From contig MFUM01000010.1 of the NCBI GenBank assembly GCA_001786955.1, positions 1-43,990 on the forward strand: DNA of 43,990 nt, in the 5' to 3' direction. The DNA is from Candidatus Nomurabacteria bacterium RIFCSPHIGHO2_12_FULL_42_19. GTDB taxonomy: Bacteria > Patescibacteriota > Minisyncoccia > Phycocordibacterales > UBA9973. The position numbers and the translations under genes are program-made. Shown here in pieces: positions 1 to 8,166 of the stretch. The notes under the pieces are model-generated. The model worked only from the letters and a program-made list of their open reading frames with translations. It was not told the origin of the DNA and did not search any database. Positions within the stretch are counted from its first letter, which is position 1; every line of letters begins with the position of its first letter.

Positions 1-1
1 C

Positions 2-1717
2 ACCGCGACTGCCGGTTCCGGCGGCACTATTTCTCCCGCTTCCAGGTCGGTTAATTACGGGTCAATCACAACTTTTACTGTTACTCCAAATACCGGCAAT
101 TATTATATTTATTCCGTTACTGGCTGCAGTGGCTCGCTTTCCGGCAATATTTATACCACCGGAACAATCACCAGCGCTTGCACTGTCTCAGCAACGTTTA
201 TGTTTGGCACACTTACTCCTGCATCTCCTTCTTGCACTATTTCTTCCGGCAACAGCAGTTGCAACGTAAATCTTACCTGGAGTACCACAAATCCTATCGG
301 CACTTCGGCTATTACCGCCACCGGAATGACCAGTGTCAACGGCAATTCCGGCAGTCAGGCTTTCACTGTTCCTTATGCTGGCAGAACATTTTATCTTTAT
401 AACGATGCTAAGTTGTTGGCTCAATCTTCTGCAACTTCCAGCTGTGCTTCTGGTACTGCCTGGACCGGCAGTTCTTGCGCACCGGTTATACCCGGCGGCT
501 GGAGCGCTTGGGGCCCCTGCAGCGTAACCGCTTGCGGAAGCACTGGAACCCAAACCCGCACCTGCACTAATCCGGTTCCGTCTAACGGAGGAGCTGACTG
601 TTCCGGTCCATATAGCCAAGCTTGTAGTACCGCAGCCTGTCCTTCCGGGACTCTCTCTGCCACTTCCTGCGCTATTCCCGGCAACGCTTCTAATTGTAAT
701 TCATCGGTAACTTGGACTACCGCCAATCTTACTTCTGGAACTACGGCTGTAACCAGAAATAACCCTAACAATACTCCTGTCGCCCCGCCTATCTCTCCAA
801 CCACATCCGGAACGAATGTAAGCAATACTGTTAAATATGGAGCCAGCACTTTTTTCCTTTACCACAACATTAACGGTGTTCCTACCGTTCTGGCTTCTTC
901 AAACATTAATGCTTCTTGCGCATCAGGCTCTATTTGGAATGGCAGCAAATGCAAAATAGGCGGTGTGTCCGGCACCCTGACTCCCGCCTCATCTTCTTGC
1001 GATATCGCGCAAGGACAAAGCGATTGCAGTATAAATTTCTCTTGGGATACGCTGAATCCCCATCCAGGCAGCACCTCGGCTGTTACCAGAAATCCCAATA
1101 ACACTGTCGTCGGAACCGGAAACTCAGGCGCCAATGTTCCTTTTGTCATTAAGTATAATACTGAAACTTTTTTCCTTTATAATTTCGCTGTTGAACTTGC
1201 CCGCAGCACCGTTACCTCGCGTTGTGTATCGGGCACAGCCTGGGATGGGATTAAATGTGTCGCAATTGGTATTTGCACGGACCCGGCAGCCAATAATACC
1301 GGCAGTCCGCTTCCTTGTACGTATGGTCCCGGAGGCGGCGGTATTTGCGGCAATAGCATAGTTGAAAGTCCTGAGACATGCGACAATGGCTCAAGTAATG
1401 GTTCTTGTCCAAACACCTGTAGCGCTTCCTGCACGATAAACTCATGCAGTGGGGGGGCTGGCGGCACGACTATTGAGGCTGAAGAAACGACAATAACTTC
1501 AGGCGACTCAACGATAATTACCTGGGACGGCGGTGGAACTTGCACAGGAACGAATTTTAGTACAGATACTGATAATAACCCTAGCACTCCTGGCGCTCCG
1601 TCTGGTAGTATAGAAGTCAATCCAACCTCAACAGTTATCTACACAGTAACATGCGATGGAGAATCAGCTTCAGTTACGGTTAACGTCAAGAAAAAACCAA
1701 TATTTATAGAAAATTAG
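2..1717 (+). CDS. Secreted multidomain adhesin-like protein, C-terminal part (5' end outside window)
   Basis: The frame is open from the left edge, so the N-terminus and any signal peptide are missing; 571 residues are visible. The first ~65 look like a divergent InlB B-repeat (GGTISP, ending SATF). Three related Cys-containing Ig-like repeats follow, starting near nt 203, 650 and 965. Each opens SGTL/FGTLTPAS and ends with an FFLYN/FYLYN strand and a CxSGTxWxGxxC segment. A thrombospondin type 1 module (WSAWGPC, TRTC, six Cys) lies between repeats 1 and 2, at nt ~496-640. A DUF4215-like Cys-rich stretch (CGNSIVESPETCDNG) is at nt ~1345-1450. A final Ig-like domain ends in the stop. Such proteins are typically exported and bind surfaces; that role here is inferred. 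It lies just upstream of the pilus operon but has no visible link to it. The stop is followed at once by a C-rich palindromic repeat. Confidence 0.8.
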   Translation, partial: TATAGSGGTISPASRSVNYGSITTFTVTPNTGNYYIYSVTGCSGSLSGNIYTTGTITSACTVSATFMFGTLTPASPSCTISSGNSSCNVNLTWSTTNPIGTSAITATGMTSVNGNSGSQAFTVPYAGRTFYLYNDAKLLAQSSATSSCASGTAWTGSSCAPVIPGGWSAWGPCSVTACGSTGTQTRTCTNPVPSNGGADCSGPYSQACSTAACPSGTLSATSCAIPGNASNCNSSVTWTTANLTSGTTAVTRNNPNNTPVAPPISPTTSGTNVSNTVKYGASTFFLYHNINGVPTVLASSNINASCASGSIWNGSKCKIGGVSGTLTPASSSCDIAQGQSDCSINFSWDTLNPHPGSTSAVTRNPNNTVVGTGNSGANVPFVIKYNTETFFLYNFAVELARSTVTSRCVSGTAWDGIKCVAIGICTDPAANNTGSPLPCTYGPGGGGICGNSIVESPETCDNGSSNGSCPNTCSASCTINSCSGGAGGTTIEAEETTITSGDSTIITWDGGGTCTGTNFSTDTDNNPSTPGAPSGSIEVNPTSTVIYTVTCDGESASVTVNVKKKPIFIEN

Positions 1718-1793
1718 CAACCCCTCCTAACCTCCCCTTGTCAGGAGAGAAAGGTTTTTGGAGTCCCCCTGATAAGGGGGATTAGGGGGTTTT
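1718..1793. repeat. C-rich palindromic repeat, CCCCTCC family, copy 1 (intergenic)
   Basis: Imperfect inverted repeat: the left part reads AACCCCTCCTAACCTCCCC, and the right part (CCCCCTGATAAGGGGGATTA then GGGGGTT) is roughly its complement. It starts directly after the stop of the adhesin gene. The same C-rich/G-rich arms recur at 35588, 39098, 41309, 42190, 43466 and 43901. Confidence 0.8.
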
Positions 1794-1803
1794 AGCGATT
1801 TTT

Positions 1804-1812
1804 TGTTATACT
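1804..1812 (+). promoter_or_regulatory. Extended -10 promoter of pilB (leaderless)
   Basis: TGTTATACT matches TGnTATAAT and ends 7 bases before the pilB ATG, so transcription should start at or next to the start codon. No Shine-Dalgarno sequence is present. Confidence 0.6.
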
Positions 1813-1819
1813 ATAGTGT

Positions 1820-3577
1820 ATGCAAATCAACGAAGAACAGCTGGAAAAATTTATTTTAGAATCAGGGCTTGTATCTAAAACGGACCTTAAAGATGCGTTA
1901 AAAAAAGCCGAAACTAAAAAACAAAAAGTCGGCGACATTTTGCTTTCTGACGGAAAAATATCCGAAACAGACCTGAAACGGACGGAGGCTTTGGTTTTGG
2001 GTATACCGTTTATCAGTCTAACTAGCCAAAAAATAGATTTTTCCGTGCTCTCCCTCATTCCCGAACCAATTGCGCGCAATTACAACATCGTTGCTTACAA
2101 AAAAAGCGAAAATGGCCTGGAGGTGGCAATGCTTGACGTTGACGACTTGCCGGTGATTGATTTCATCAAAAAACGTTCAGGATTGAAAATCCTGCCCCGG
2201 CTGACCGATATTTCCTCCATCCGGTCTGTGCTCGTGCAGTATCGGCAAAGCTTGACGGCTGAATTTCAGAATATTATTCAAAAAGAATCTACCGCGCTCG
2301 GAGCTTCTTCTGAAGAAGGCGAAAAGTCCGGCGAAAAATCCGAATCGGAACTGAAAGAAATGGCGGAAGATTTGCCGGTGGTAAAAATTGTCGACTCTTT
2401 GATTTTTCACGCGATTTTGCAAAATGCATCGGATATCCATATTGAACCGGGAGAAAAAGATTTAACAGTGCGTTACAGGATAGACGGCATACTACATGAT
2501 GCAATGGTGTTGGACAAAAAGGCCGGGGCGGGTATTACCGCCCGCATTAAAGTATTGTCCAATTTGAAACTTGATGAAAAAAGATTGCCCCAGGACGGCA
2601 GGTTCAAGATAGAGCAGAATGGGGAAAAAATTTCTTTCCGCGTTTCCACCTTGCCGACCTTTTTTGGAGAAAAGACGGTTATGAGAATTTTAAAAGAAAA
2701 CACGCACGGATTTTCTTTGGAAACGCTCGGTTTTCACGGAGAAGGATTGGAACGGATACATAATTCATTAAAGCAAAAAACGGGAATGGTCCTGGCTACC
2801 GGCCCGACCGGAAGCGGAAAAACGACTACGCTTTACACTATGCTTGATATTTTAAACAGGCCGGAAGTCAATATTTCCACAGTGGAGGACCCGATTGAAT
2901 ATCAGATGCCAAGAGTCAACCAAACGCAGGTCAAGCCCGAAATCGGCTTGTCTTTTGCCAGTGGGCTCCGTTCGCTCTTGCGTCAAGACCCGGACATAGT
3001 AATGGTGGGAGAAATTCGCGATGGAGAAACAGCCGGGTTAGCGGTCAATGCTTCACTTACGGGGCATTTGGTTCTCTCCACGATTCATACTAATTCTGCG
3101 GCCGGCGCGGTGCCGAGACTGATAGATATGGGCGTTGAGCCTTTTTTAATAACTGCCACCGTTAAGACAATTATTGCCCAGAGGCTGGTGCGCAAGCTTA
3201 CCTCGAATAAGGAAAAATATTTATTGTCGCCTGCGGAAATAAAAAATCTCGGAAAAATTGTTGATTTAGAGAGAGTGCTTGGTTTTTTAAAAGCAGAAAA
3301 TATTGTCGGCGCGAACGACACCTGGCAGATAATTTCCTTTTTCAAAGCGGTCAAGAGCGGTGAATTTGAAGACGGGTATTCGGGCCGTATCGGCATGCAT
3401 GAAGTATTGAAGATTACGCCCACTATCAAAGAAATGATTATTGGCGGCAATTCTCAGGATGACATAGAAATCCAGGCAAAAAAAGAAGGAATGATGACAA
3501 TGATTGAAGACGGAGTTTTTCAAGCGGTGCTTGGCGTGACGACCCTGGAAGAAGTATTCCGGGTTGTTTCCGAGTAA
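1820..3577 (+). CDS. pilB: Type IV pilus assembly ATPase PilB (GspE family)
   Basis: 585-residue hexameric secretion ATPase that powers pilus extension at the cytoplasmic face. Residues ~1-150 resemble the MshEN/GspE N-terminal domain. The core has Walker A GPTGSGKTTT at residue 328, an Asp-box region around VEDPIEY, Walker B DPDIVMVGEIRD at 390-401, and the His-box segment LSTIHTNSAAGA. The family often carries a tetracysteine zinc motif after the core; this protein contains no cysteine at all, so that motif is lost. The start is fixed by an extended -10 box 7 bases upstream. It heads a run of six same-strand pilus genes with short gaps and overlaps the pilC region. Whether it extends or also retracts pili cannot be told; no separate PilT is seen here. 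Confidence 0.95.
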   Translation: MQINEEQLEKFILESGLVSKTDLKDALKKAETKKQKVGDILLSDGKISETDLKRTEALVLGIPFISLTSQKIDFSVLSLIPEPIARNYNIVAYKKSENGLEVAMLDVDDLPVIDFIKKRSGLKILPRLTDISSIRSVLVQYRQSLTAEFQNIIQKESTALGASSEEGEKSGEKSESELKEMAEDLPVVKIVDSLIFHAILQNASDIHIEPGEKDLTVRYRIDGILHDAMVLDKKAGAGITARIKVLSNLKLDEKRLPQDGRFKIEQNGEKISFRVSTLPTFFGEKTVMRILKENTHGFSLETLGFHGEGLERIHNSLKQKTGMVLATGPTGSGKTTTLYTMLDILNRPEVNISTVEDPIEYQMPRVNQTQVKPEIGLSFASGLRSLLRQDPDIVMVGEIRDGETAGLAVNASLTGHLVLSTIHTNSAAGAVPRLIDMGVEPFLITATVKTIIAQRLVRKLTSNKEKYLLSPAEIKNLGKIVDLERVLGFLKAENIVGANDTWQIISFFKAVKSGEFEDGYSGRIGMHEVLKITPTIKEMIIGGNSQDDIEIQAKKEGMMTMIEDGVFQAVLGVTTLEEVFRVVSE

Positions 3578-3584
3578 ACATAAA

Positions 3585-4802
3585 ATGCTTTTTTCATACA
3601 GCGCAAAATCAAAAACAGGAGAAGTTTCAGAAGGCACATTAGAAGCTTCAGATCGTCTTTCGCTAGCTCGCGATTTGAGGTCCCGCGGGTATATTCCCAT
3701 TTCAATCTCTGAAAAAAGCGGAAATTTTATTGATAAGTTTTCCATATTTGCCGGTCTTTTTTCAAAAATAAGCGTCGCCGAACAGATTATTTTCACAAAA
3801 AATTTAAGCGGGATGATTCGGGCCGGCCTTTCGCTTTATCGGGCGCTCTCAGTTCTGAAAAAGCAGACAAAAAATCCCAAGCTCAATAAAATTTTAACAT
3901 CTCTTTCCGCGGATATAAATTCCGGTGAGACTTTTTCCTCCGCGCTTTTAAAATTTCCCGAAGTTTTTTCAAAACTTTTTATATCAATGGTCCGCGCCGG
4001 CGAAGAATCCGGCAATCTCGCCGGCGCGCTTTCCGACATCGGGATGAATTTAGAGAAGTCAAACTCCTTAACCAAAAAAATACGAGGGGCGCTCATCTAT
4101 CCAGGAGTTATTATGTCAGCAATGGTTGTAATCGGCGTTTTAATGTTTGCTTTCGTGGTCCCGACGCTGGCGAACACTTTTAAAGAACTTGGAGTAAAAT
4201 TGCCGCTTTCCACCCAGATTCTCGTCTTTTTTGGAAATTTTTTCTCAAATAACCTGATACTGACTTTTGTAATTATTCTCAGCGCGGCATTTGGCCTGTA
4301 TCTGATTTTCCGCGCCAAATTTATGGCAAAATACATTGATTTTGTCATGATGAAGATTCCGGTTATTGGCAATTTAACGAGAGAATTAAACACTGCCCGC
4401 ACCGCCCGCACCATGTCTTCGCTTCTGCTTTCCGGAGTTTCCATAACGCGGGCGGTGGAAATTACCGAAGACGTGGTGCAAAATATTTACTATAAAAAAA
4501 TTTTGAATGAAGCCAAAATAGCCGTAGAGAAGGGGGCTCCTTTTTCTCAAGCTTTTGAAGTAAATAATAAATTTTATCCCGTAATGATGTCGGAAATGAT
4601 TCAAGTCGGGGAAGAAACCGGAAAATTATCGGATATGCTGCTCCAGATTGCCTTGTTTTATGAAGAAGAAATTGAAAACAAGACAAAAAATCTTTCCACG
4701 ATTATTGAACCCATATTAATGATTATCATCGGCGCCGGGGTCGGGTTCTTCGCTATTTCAATGATTTCGCCGCTTTATTCAATATTGGGCAGCATAGAAT
4801 AA
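3585..4802 (+). CDS. pilC: Type IV pilus inner-membrane platform protein PilC (GspF family)
   Basis: 405 residues from the ATG at 3585, an integral membrane platform that works with PilB. It starts MLFSYSAKSKTGEVSEG, like the usual PilC N-terminus (xFxYxAxxxxG), and has two tandem T2SSF domains with MIRAGLSLYRAL and SSLLLSGVSITRAVEI at matching positions. Three hydrophobic segments are visible: two in the middle (IYPGVIMSAMVVIGVLMFAF and ILTFVIILSAAFGLYLIF) and one at the C-terminus (IIEPILMIIIGAGVGFFAIS). An upstream ATG at 3564 would add seven residues and overlap pilB by 14 bases; I prefer 3585 because it matches the family start. Confidence 0.93.
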   Translation: MLFSYSAKSKTGEVSEGTLEASDRLSLARDLRSRGYIPISISEKSGNFIDKFSIFAGLFSKISVAEQIIFTKNLSGMIRAGLSLYRALSVLKKQTKNPKLNKILTSLSADINSGETFSSALLKFPEVFSKLFISMVRAGEESGNLAGALSDIGMNLEKSNSLTKKIRGALIYPGVIMSAMVVIGVLMFAFVVPTLANTFKELGVKLPLSTQILVFFGNFFSNNLILTFVIILSAAFGLYLIFRAKFMAKYIDFVMMKIPVIGNLTRELNTARTARTMSSLLLSGVSITRAVEITEDVVQNIYYKKILNEAKIAVEKGAPFSQAFEVNNKFYPVMMSEMIQVGEETGKLSDMLLQIALFYEEEIENKTKNLSTIIEPILMIIIGAGVGFFAISMISPLYSILGSIE

Positions 4803-4806
4803 AATT

Positions 4807-5265
4807 ATGATAAATCGCTACAAACAAGGAATAACCGTCATAGAATTATTGATTGTAATTGCCGTGCTTGGTATTATATTTTCAATTATAATTCCGCAAT
4901 TTTCTAAAACGAGAGAACTTCAAGTTCTTAAAAGCGCCGTAAGTGATGTAATGTCTTCTCTAAACAAAGCGCAATCACGGACTTTGGCATCAGTGGATTC
5001 CTCTTCGTATGGAGTGCATTTTCAGGTGGATAAAGTTATAATTTTCAAAGGTATAATTTTTGTCGCAGATGCTTCAGATAATGAAACAATTAATATAATT
5101 TCACCTGCGACGATATCTACTATTGCGCTTGCCGGAGGAGGCGCCAATCTCTTTTTCAACAGATTAAGCGGGGCGCCGAGTGTCACTGGATCAATAGTTG
5201 TTTCCAGTACAAATTTTATTAAAACTATTACAATATCTAGCACGGGTACAGTTAGTGTGGATTAG
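4807..5265 (+). CDS. Type IV prepilin (FimT/GspH-like)
   Basis: 152-residue prepilin. It has a short basic leader, MINRYKQG, then the cleavage/methylation site G8^I9, with Glu at +5 (ITVIE) and a hydrophobic helix LLIVIAVLGIIFSIIIPQF. The rest is beta-rich and Ser/Thr-rich, as in minor pilins. It would be processed by a PilD peptidase, which is not in this window. It begins four bases after the pilC stop, so it is co-transcribed. Whether it is the major or a minor pilin is not clear. Confidence 0.9.
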   Translation: MINRYKQGITVIELLIVIAVLGIIFSIIIPQFSKTRELQVLKSAVSDVMSSLNKAQSRTLASVDSSSYGVHFQVDKVIIFKGIIFVADASDNETINIISPATISTIALAGGGANLFFNRLSGAPSVTGSIVVSSTNFIKTITISSTGTVSVD

Positions 5266-5273
5266 GAGGGTTT

Positions 5274-5412
5274 ACCCACACACCTTTCCTCGCGTCGCAA
5301 AATTTGCCAGCATGTTATATAGATATAAAAATGAAACATCTTTTAAAAAATATAATTCTTAAGAAAAATTTATATTTTGCGAAGGCAAAAACACGAGGAA
5401 AGGTGTGTGGGT
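5274..5412. repeat. Inverted repeat enclosing a 101-bp segment at the 5' end of a prepilin gene (possible invertible switch)
   Basis: The left arm at 5274-5292 (acccacacacctttcctcg) and the right arm at 5394-5412 (cgaggaaaggtgtgtgggt) are perfect 19-bp reverse complements. They flank 5293-5393. The right arm lies inside the coding sequence and encodes RGKVCG just before the prepilin cleavage point. If 5293-5393 were inverted, the CAT at 5311-5313 would become an ATG in frame with the pilin and give a 13-residue leader, MLANFATRGKVCG. The alternative is a simple RNA hairpin. No recombinase gene is in the window. Confidence 0.75.
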
Positions 5413-5861
5413 TTATGATAGTTGAAATATTGATTGCCGTTTCAATCATAACTGTTTCCGTTCTGGCGGCGATGGCAGTTGCTCAAAAATCCATTTATAT
5501 TTCCCGCCAGGCTTTTCACGCAACCCAGGCGGCATTTTTGCTGGAAGAAGGAGCAGAAGCTGTCCGCATACTTCGGGACAATACTTGGACCAATATTTCC
5601 GGCTTGACCGCTGGCACAAACTATTACCCGACTTTTTCCGGCGGCACGTGGATATTGTCAGGAACAGCTGATACTGTCGGTATTTTTACCCGTGTAGTCA
5701 GTGTGGCGAACGTGAATCGGGACAATATCACAAAAGATATTTCCAGCACAGGCACGGACGATCCCGGGACAAAACTGGTTACCATCACGGTGTCTTGGCC
5801 GGAAGGGGGAGTTGCAGTAAACAAGACTTTACAATTTTATATAATAGATATTTTTTCATGA
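5331..5861 (+). CDS. Type IV prepilin (PilV-like)
   Basis: 176 residues from the ATG at 5331; an upstream ATG at 5304 would add nine. The prepilin motif is VCG^FMIVEILIAVSII, with Glu at +5 and a long hydrophobic helix, followed by AFLLEEGAEAVRILRDNTW, which is typical of PilV-type minor pilins. The leader as read is unusually long (27 residues, rich in Lys) for this family. Its last six residues lie in the right arm of the inverted repeat 5274-5412, so the leader is the part that would change if that segment inverts. It sits between two other prepilin genes in the pilus operon. Confidence 0.85.
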   Translation: MKHLLKNIILKKNLYFAKAKTRGKVCGFMIVEILIAVSIITVSVLAAMAVAQKSIYISRQAFHATQAAFLLEEGAEAVRILRDNTWTNISGLTAGTNYYPTFSGGTWILSGTADTVGIFTRVVSVANVNRDNITKDISSTGTDDPGTKLVTITVSWPEGGVAVNKTLQFYIIDIFS

Positions 5862-5868
5862 TTAGAAA

Positions 5869-6372
5869 ATGAAAATTACTAAATTAAAAATTAAAAATTG
5901 CAGAAGAGGTTATGCTGTTTTAGAACTTCTTTTTTATATCGCTCTTTTTGCCGTTCTTTCTTTGGTGGTAATTGACGCAATGATTGTAATGGCAAGGTCT
6001 TTCAAAGAAACCACTCTTCAAGCAGAATTGATGCAAGGTGGGACCATGGTGGAAAGAATATCACGAGAAATTCGGCAAGCGTATGATATAGATGTAGCAA
6101 GTACAAGTATTGATTTAAAATTAAATACCACTGGCGTAAACACTGCAGTAGAATTTAAACTTGTTGGTTCTGACATTCAATTTTTAGAAAATGGTGCTGT
6201 GACAGGAAATTTAAATTCATCCAGTATAGTAATCACCGGTCTCACTTTTACCCAAATAACAACAGTTAAAGGAAAAGCTGTCAAACTATTTTTAACAATT
6301 CAATCCAGCAATGATATATCAAATCGTACTCAAGATTTTTATGATACGGTTGTGCTTCGGGGTATTTATTAG
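5869..6372 (+). CDS. Type IV prepilin (PilW/GspJ-like)
   Basis: 167-residue minor prepilin. The basic leader MKITKLKIKNCRRG ends in G^YAVLE, with Glu at +5, and is followed by the hydrophobic helix LLFYIALFAVLSLVVIDAMI. Downstream, MVERISREIRQAYDI matches the amphipathic region of PulJ/PilW-type pilins. It starts seven bases after the preceding prepilin. In related systems such minor pilins form the tip complex that primes pilus assembly; that role is inferred by family. Confidence 0.85.
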   Translation: MKITKLKIKNCRRGYAVLELLFYIALFAVLSLVVIDAMIVMARSFKETTLQAELMQGGTMVERISREIRQAYDIDVASTSIDLKLNTTGVNTAVEFKLVGSDIQFLENGAVTGNLNSSSIVITGLTFTQITTVKGKAVKLFLTIQSSNDISNRTQDFYDTVVLRGIY

Positions 6373-6387
6373 TTTTACGATAAAAAA

Positions 6388-8139
6388 ATGGAAAGGCAAA
6401 CAAAAAGAAAAGTTAACAATCAGTCTGGCGCGGCGATGCTGATATCTGTCATTTTTTTCCTTTTTATTTCCCTGGCGATAATTTCCGGGCTTGTATCCCC
6501 GACCGTGCGTGAATTTAAAAATGCCAATGTCAATCTTAGCTCAAAAAAATCGTATTTTTTGGCTGAATCGGGAAGCGAAGATGCATTATATAGAATACTG
6601 AAAAATATGGCGATTTCGGCGAGCGAAAGTCTTACTTTGGACTCTAATTCTGCCACAACAACTATTACCGACATTGACAGCAGCACCAAACAAATTACAT
6701 CTCTCGGAGATGTGTCAAACTATCAGCGGAAAACAAACCTCACGCTTTCTACCAGCGCCGGTGTTTCTTTTAACTACGGAATGCAAATCGGAAATGGCGG
6801 GTTGGTTATGTCTAATTCTGCCACTATCAATGGTAATGTGTATGTAAATGGCAATATTACAGGTTCAAATAGCGCCAAAATAACAGGTACGGCAATAGCG
6901 GCTGACCGTACCGCGGAAATCGTTGACCAAATTAATGATACTGGCACGCCGACGAACACAATTCAATTTGGCATTACCGCCAGCACACAAGATGCTGCGC
7001 AAAGTTTTATTACCGCTACATCTGATGTTGTTACACAAATTTCTGTATATATTAAAAAAGTCGGCACTCCAAGCAATGCAACTGTGCGCATTACCGCGGA
7101 TTCAGGCGGAAAACCCGCGACAAATTCTCTTGCTACTGGCACACTTTCGGCTTCAAGTGTAACTACCTCTTATGGCTGGGTAAATATTGTTTTATCGCCG
7201 AATGTTAACCTTTCAACGGGTACGACTTATTGGCTGGTTATCGATGCAAATGTTAGCGCATCGAATTATTATGTTTGGGGAGCAAATAATGCTCAATATG
7301 CAAATGGTTTGGGTAAATTAGGGCAGTATGGGACGACGACGTGGAACAACACAAGTCCTTCGGGATTGGACGCTTTTTTTAAAATTTATCTCGGAGGCAT
7401 TAATTCTGTCATTAGCGGCATGACTATTGGACAGCTTGGTGTTGGAAATGCCTCGGCGCATACCGTGAATAATTCAATTATCGCTGGCAATCTGTATTGC
7501 CAAACCGGCAGTGGAAACAACAAAAGCTGTGATATTTCGGAAGGGGATCCAACACCGCTTAATTTTCCTATTTCTGATTCACAAGTGCAATCGTGGAAAG
7601 ACTATGCAGTTTCCGGCGAAACGCAGACGGGAGATATTAATATATCAGGAAGCGGCACGCTTACGATTGGTCCAAAAAAGATTGTTGGTAATTTATACGT
7701 TAGCAATAACGGGATCTTGACAATTTCGGGCACGCTTTGGGTTACCGGGAATATTGTTTTGTCAAATCAGGCGCAAGTCAAGCTTTCCAGTTCTTATGGA
7801 TCGGGGAGCGGAATGATTATTTCCGACGGAACAGTTTCTACCTCCAACTCCGCTTCTTTTAGCGGTTCCGGAACTACCGGCAGTTACATGATGATGCTTA
7901 CCACTTCCACGTCATCTTCAGCAATAAATATTGCTAATAGCGCCGGGACTGTTATTCTTGTTGCTCCCTATGGAACAATTTCATTTTCAAATACCGCTGG
8001 CGCGAAAGAAGCGATCGCTAAGACTATCAATATGTCAAACAGCGCAACGCTTACTTATGAATCCGGCTTAGCGAATATAAATTTTTCGAGTGGTCCTTCG
8101 GGGTCATGGGAAGTGCAGACTTGGGGTGAAAGCGAATAG
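6388..8139 (+). CDS. PilX-like pilus protein with large extracellular domains
   Basis: 583 residues. The N-terminus, NNQSG^AAMLISVIFFLFISLAIISG, resembles the PilX_N class: a prepilin-type Gly followed by a hydrophobic helix, without the usual Glu at +5. SKKSYFLAESGSEDALYRI follows, typical of this class. Residues ~185-330 form a beta-sandwich-like domain with AQSFITATSDVVTQISVYIK and TTYWLVIDAN, reminiscent of choice-of-anchor domains. Residues ~345-570 are repetitive and rich in Ser, Asn and Gly (ISGSGTLTIG, VSNNGILTISG, LWVTGNIVLSNQAQV), suggesting a beta-helix. Last gene of the pilus operon. It may be a tip adhesin; this is inference from size and architecture. Confidence 0.8.
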   Translation: MERQTKRKVNNQSGAAMLISVIFFLFISLAIISGLVSPTVREFKNANVNLSSKKSYFLAESGSEDALYRILKNMAISASESLTLDSNSATTTITDIDSSTKQITSLGDVSNYQRKTNLTLSTSAGVSFNYGMQIGNGGLVMSNSATINGNVYVNGNITGSNSAKITGTAIAADRTAEIVDQINDTGTPTNTIQFGITASTQDAAQSFITATSDVVTQISVYIKKVGTPSNATVRITADSGGKPATNSLATGTLSASSVTTSYGWVNIVLSPNVNLSTGTTYWLVIDANVSASNYYVWGANNAQYANGLGKLGQYGTTTWNNTSPSGLDAFFKIYLGGINSVISGMTIGQLGVGNASAHTVNNSIIAGNLYCQTGSGNNKSCDISEGDPTPLNFPISDSQVQSWKDYAVSGETQTGDINISGSGTLTIGPKKIVGNLYVSNNGILTISGTLWVTGNIVLSNQAQVKLSSSYGSGSGMIISDGTVSTSNSASFSGSGTTGSYMMMLTTSTSSSAINIANSAGTVILVAPYGTISFSNTAGAKEAIAKTINMSNSATLTYESGLANINFSSGPSGSWEVQTWGESE

Positions 8140-8151
8140 AAAAAAGTAATA

Positions 8152-8160
8152 TGATATACT
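8152..8160 (+). promoter_or_regulatory. Extended -10 promoter of tpiA (leaderless)
   Basis: TGATATACT ends 6 bases before the tpiA ATG at 8167. It matches TGnTATAAT and no SD sequence is present, so a leaderless transcript is expected. Confidence 0.6.
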
Positions 8161-8166
8161 TTCTTT

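Noticed and set aside
188-1620. Several long minus-strand open frames inside the adhesin gene
   Set aside because: The plus frame has clear Cys-rich and Ig-like repeats; the minus frames have no start signals or known motifs and mirror the low-complexity coding strand.
3564-3584. Earlier ATG for pilC
   Set aside because: It adds MFPSKHK, overlaps pilB, and the family normally begins at the MxFxYxAxxxxG segment, which starts at 3585.
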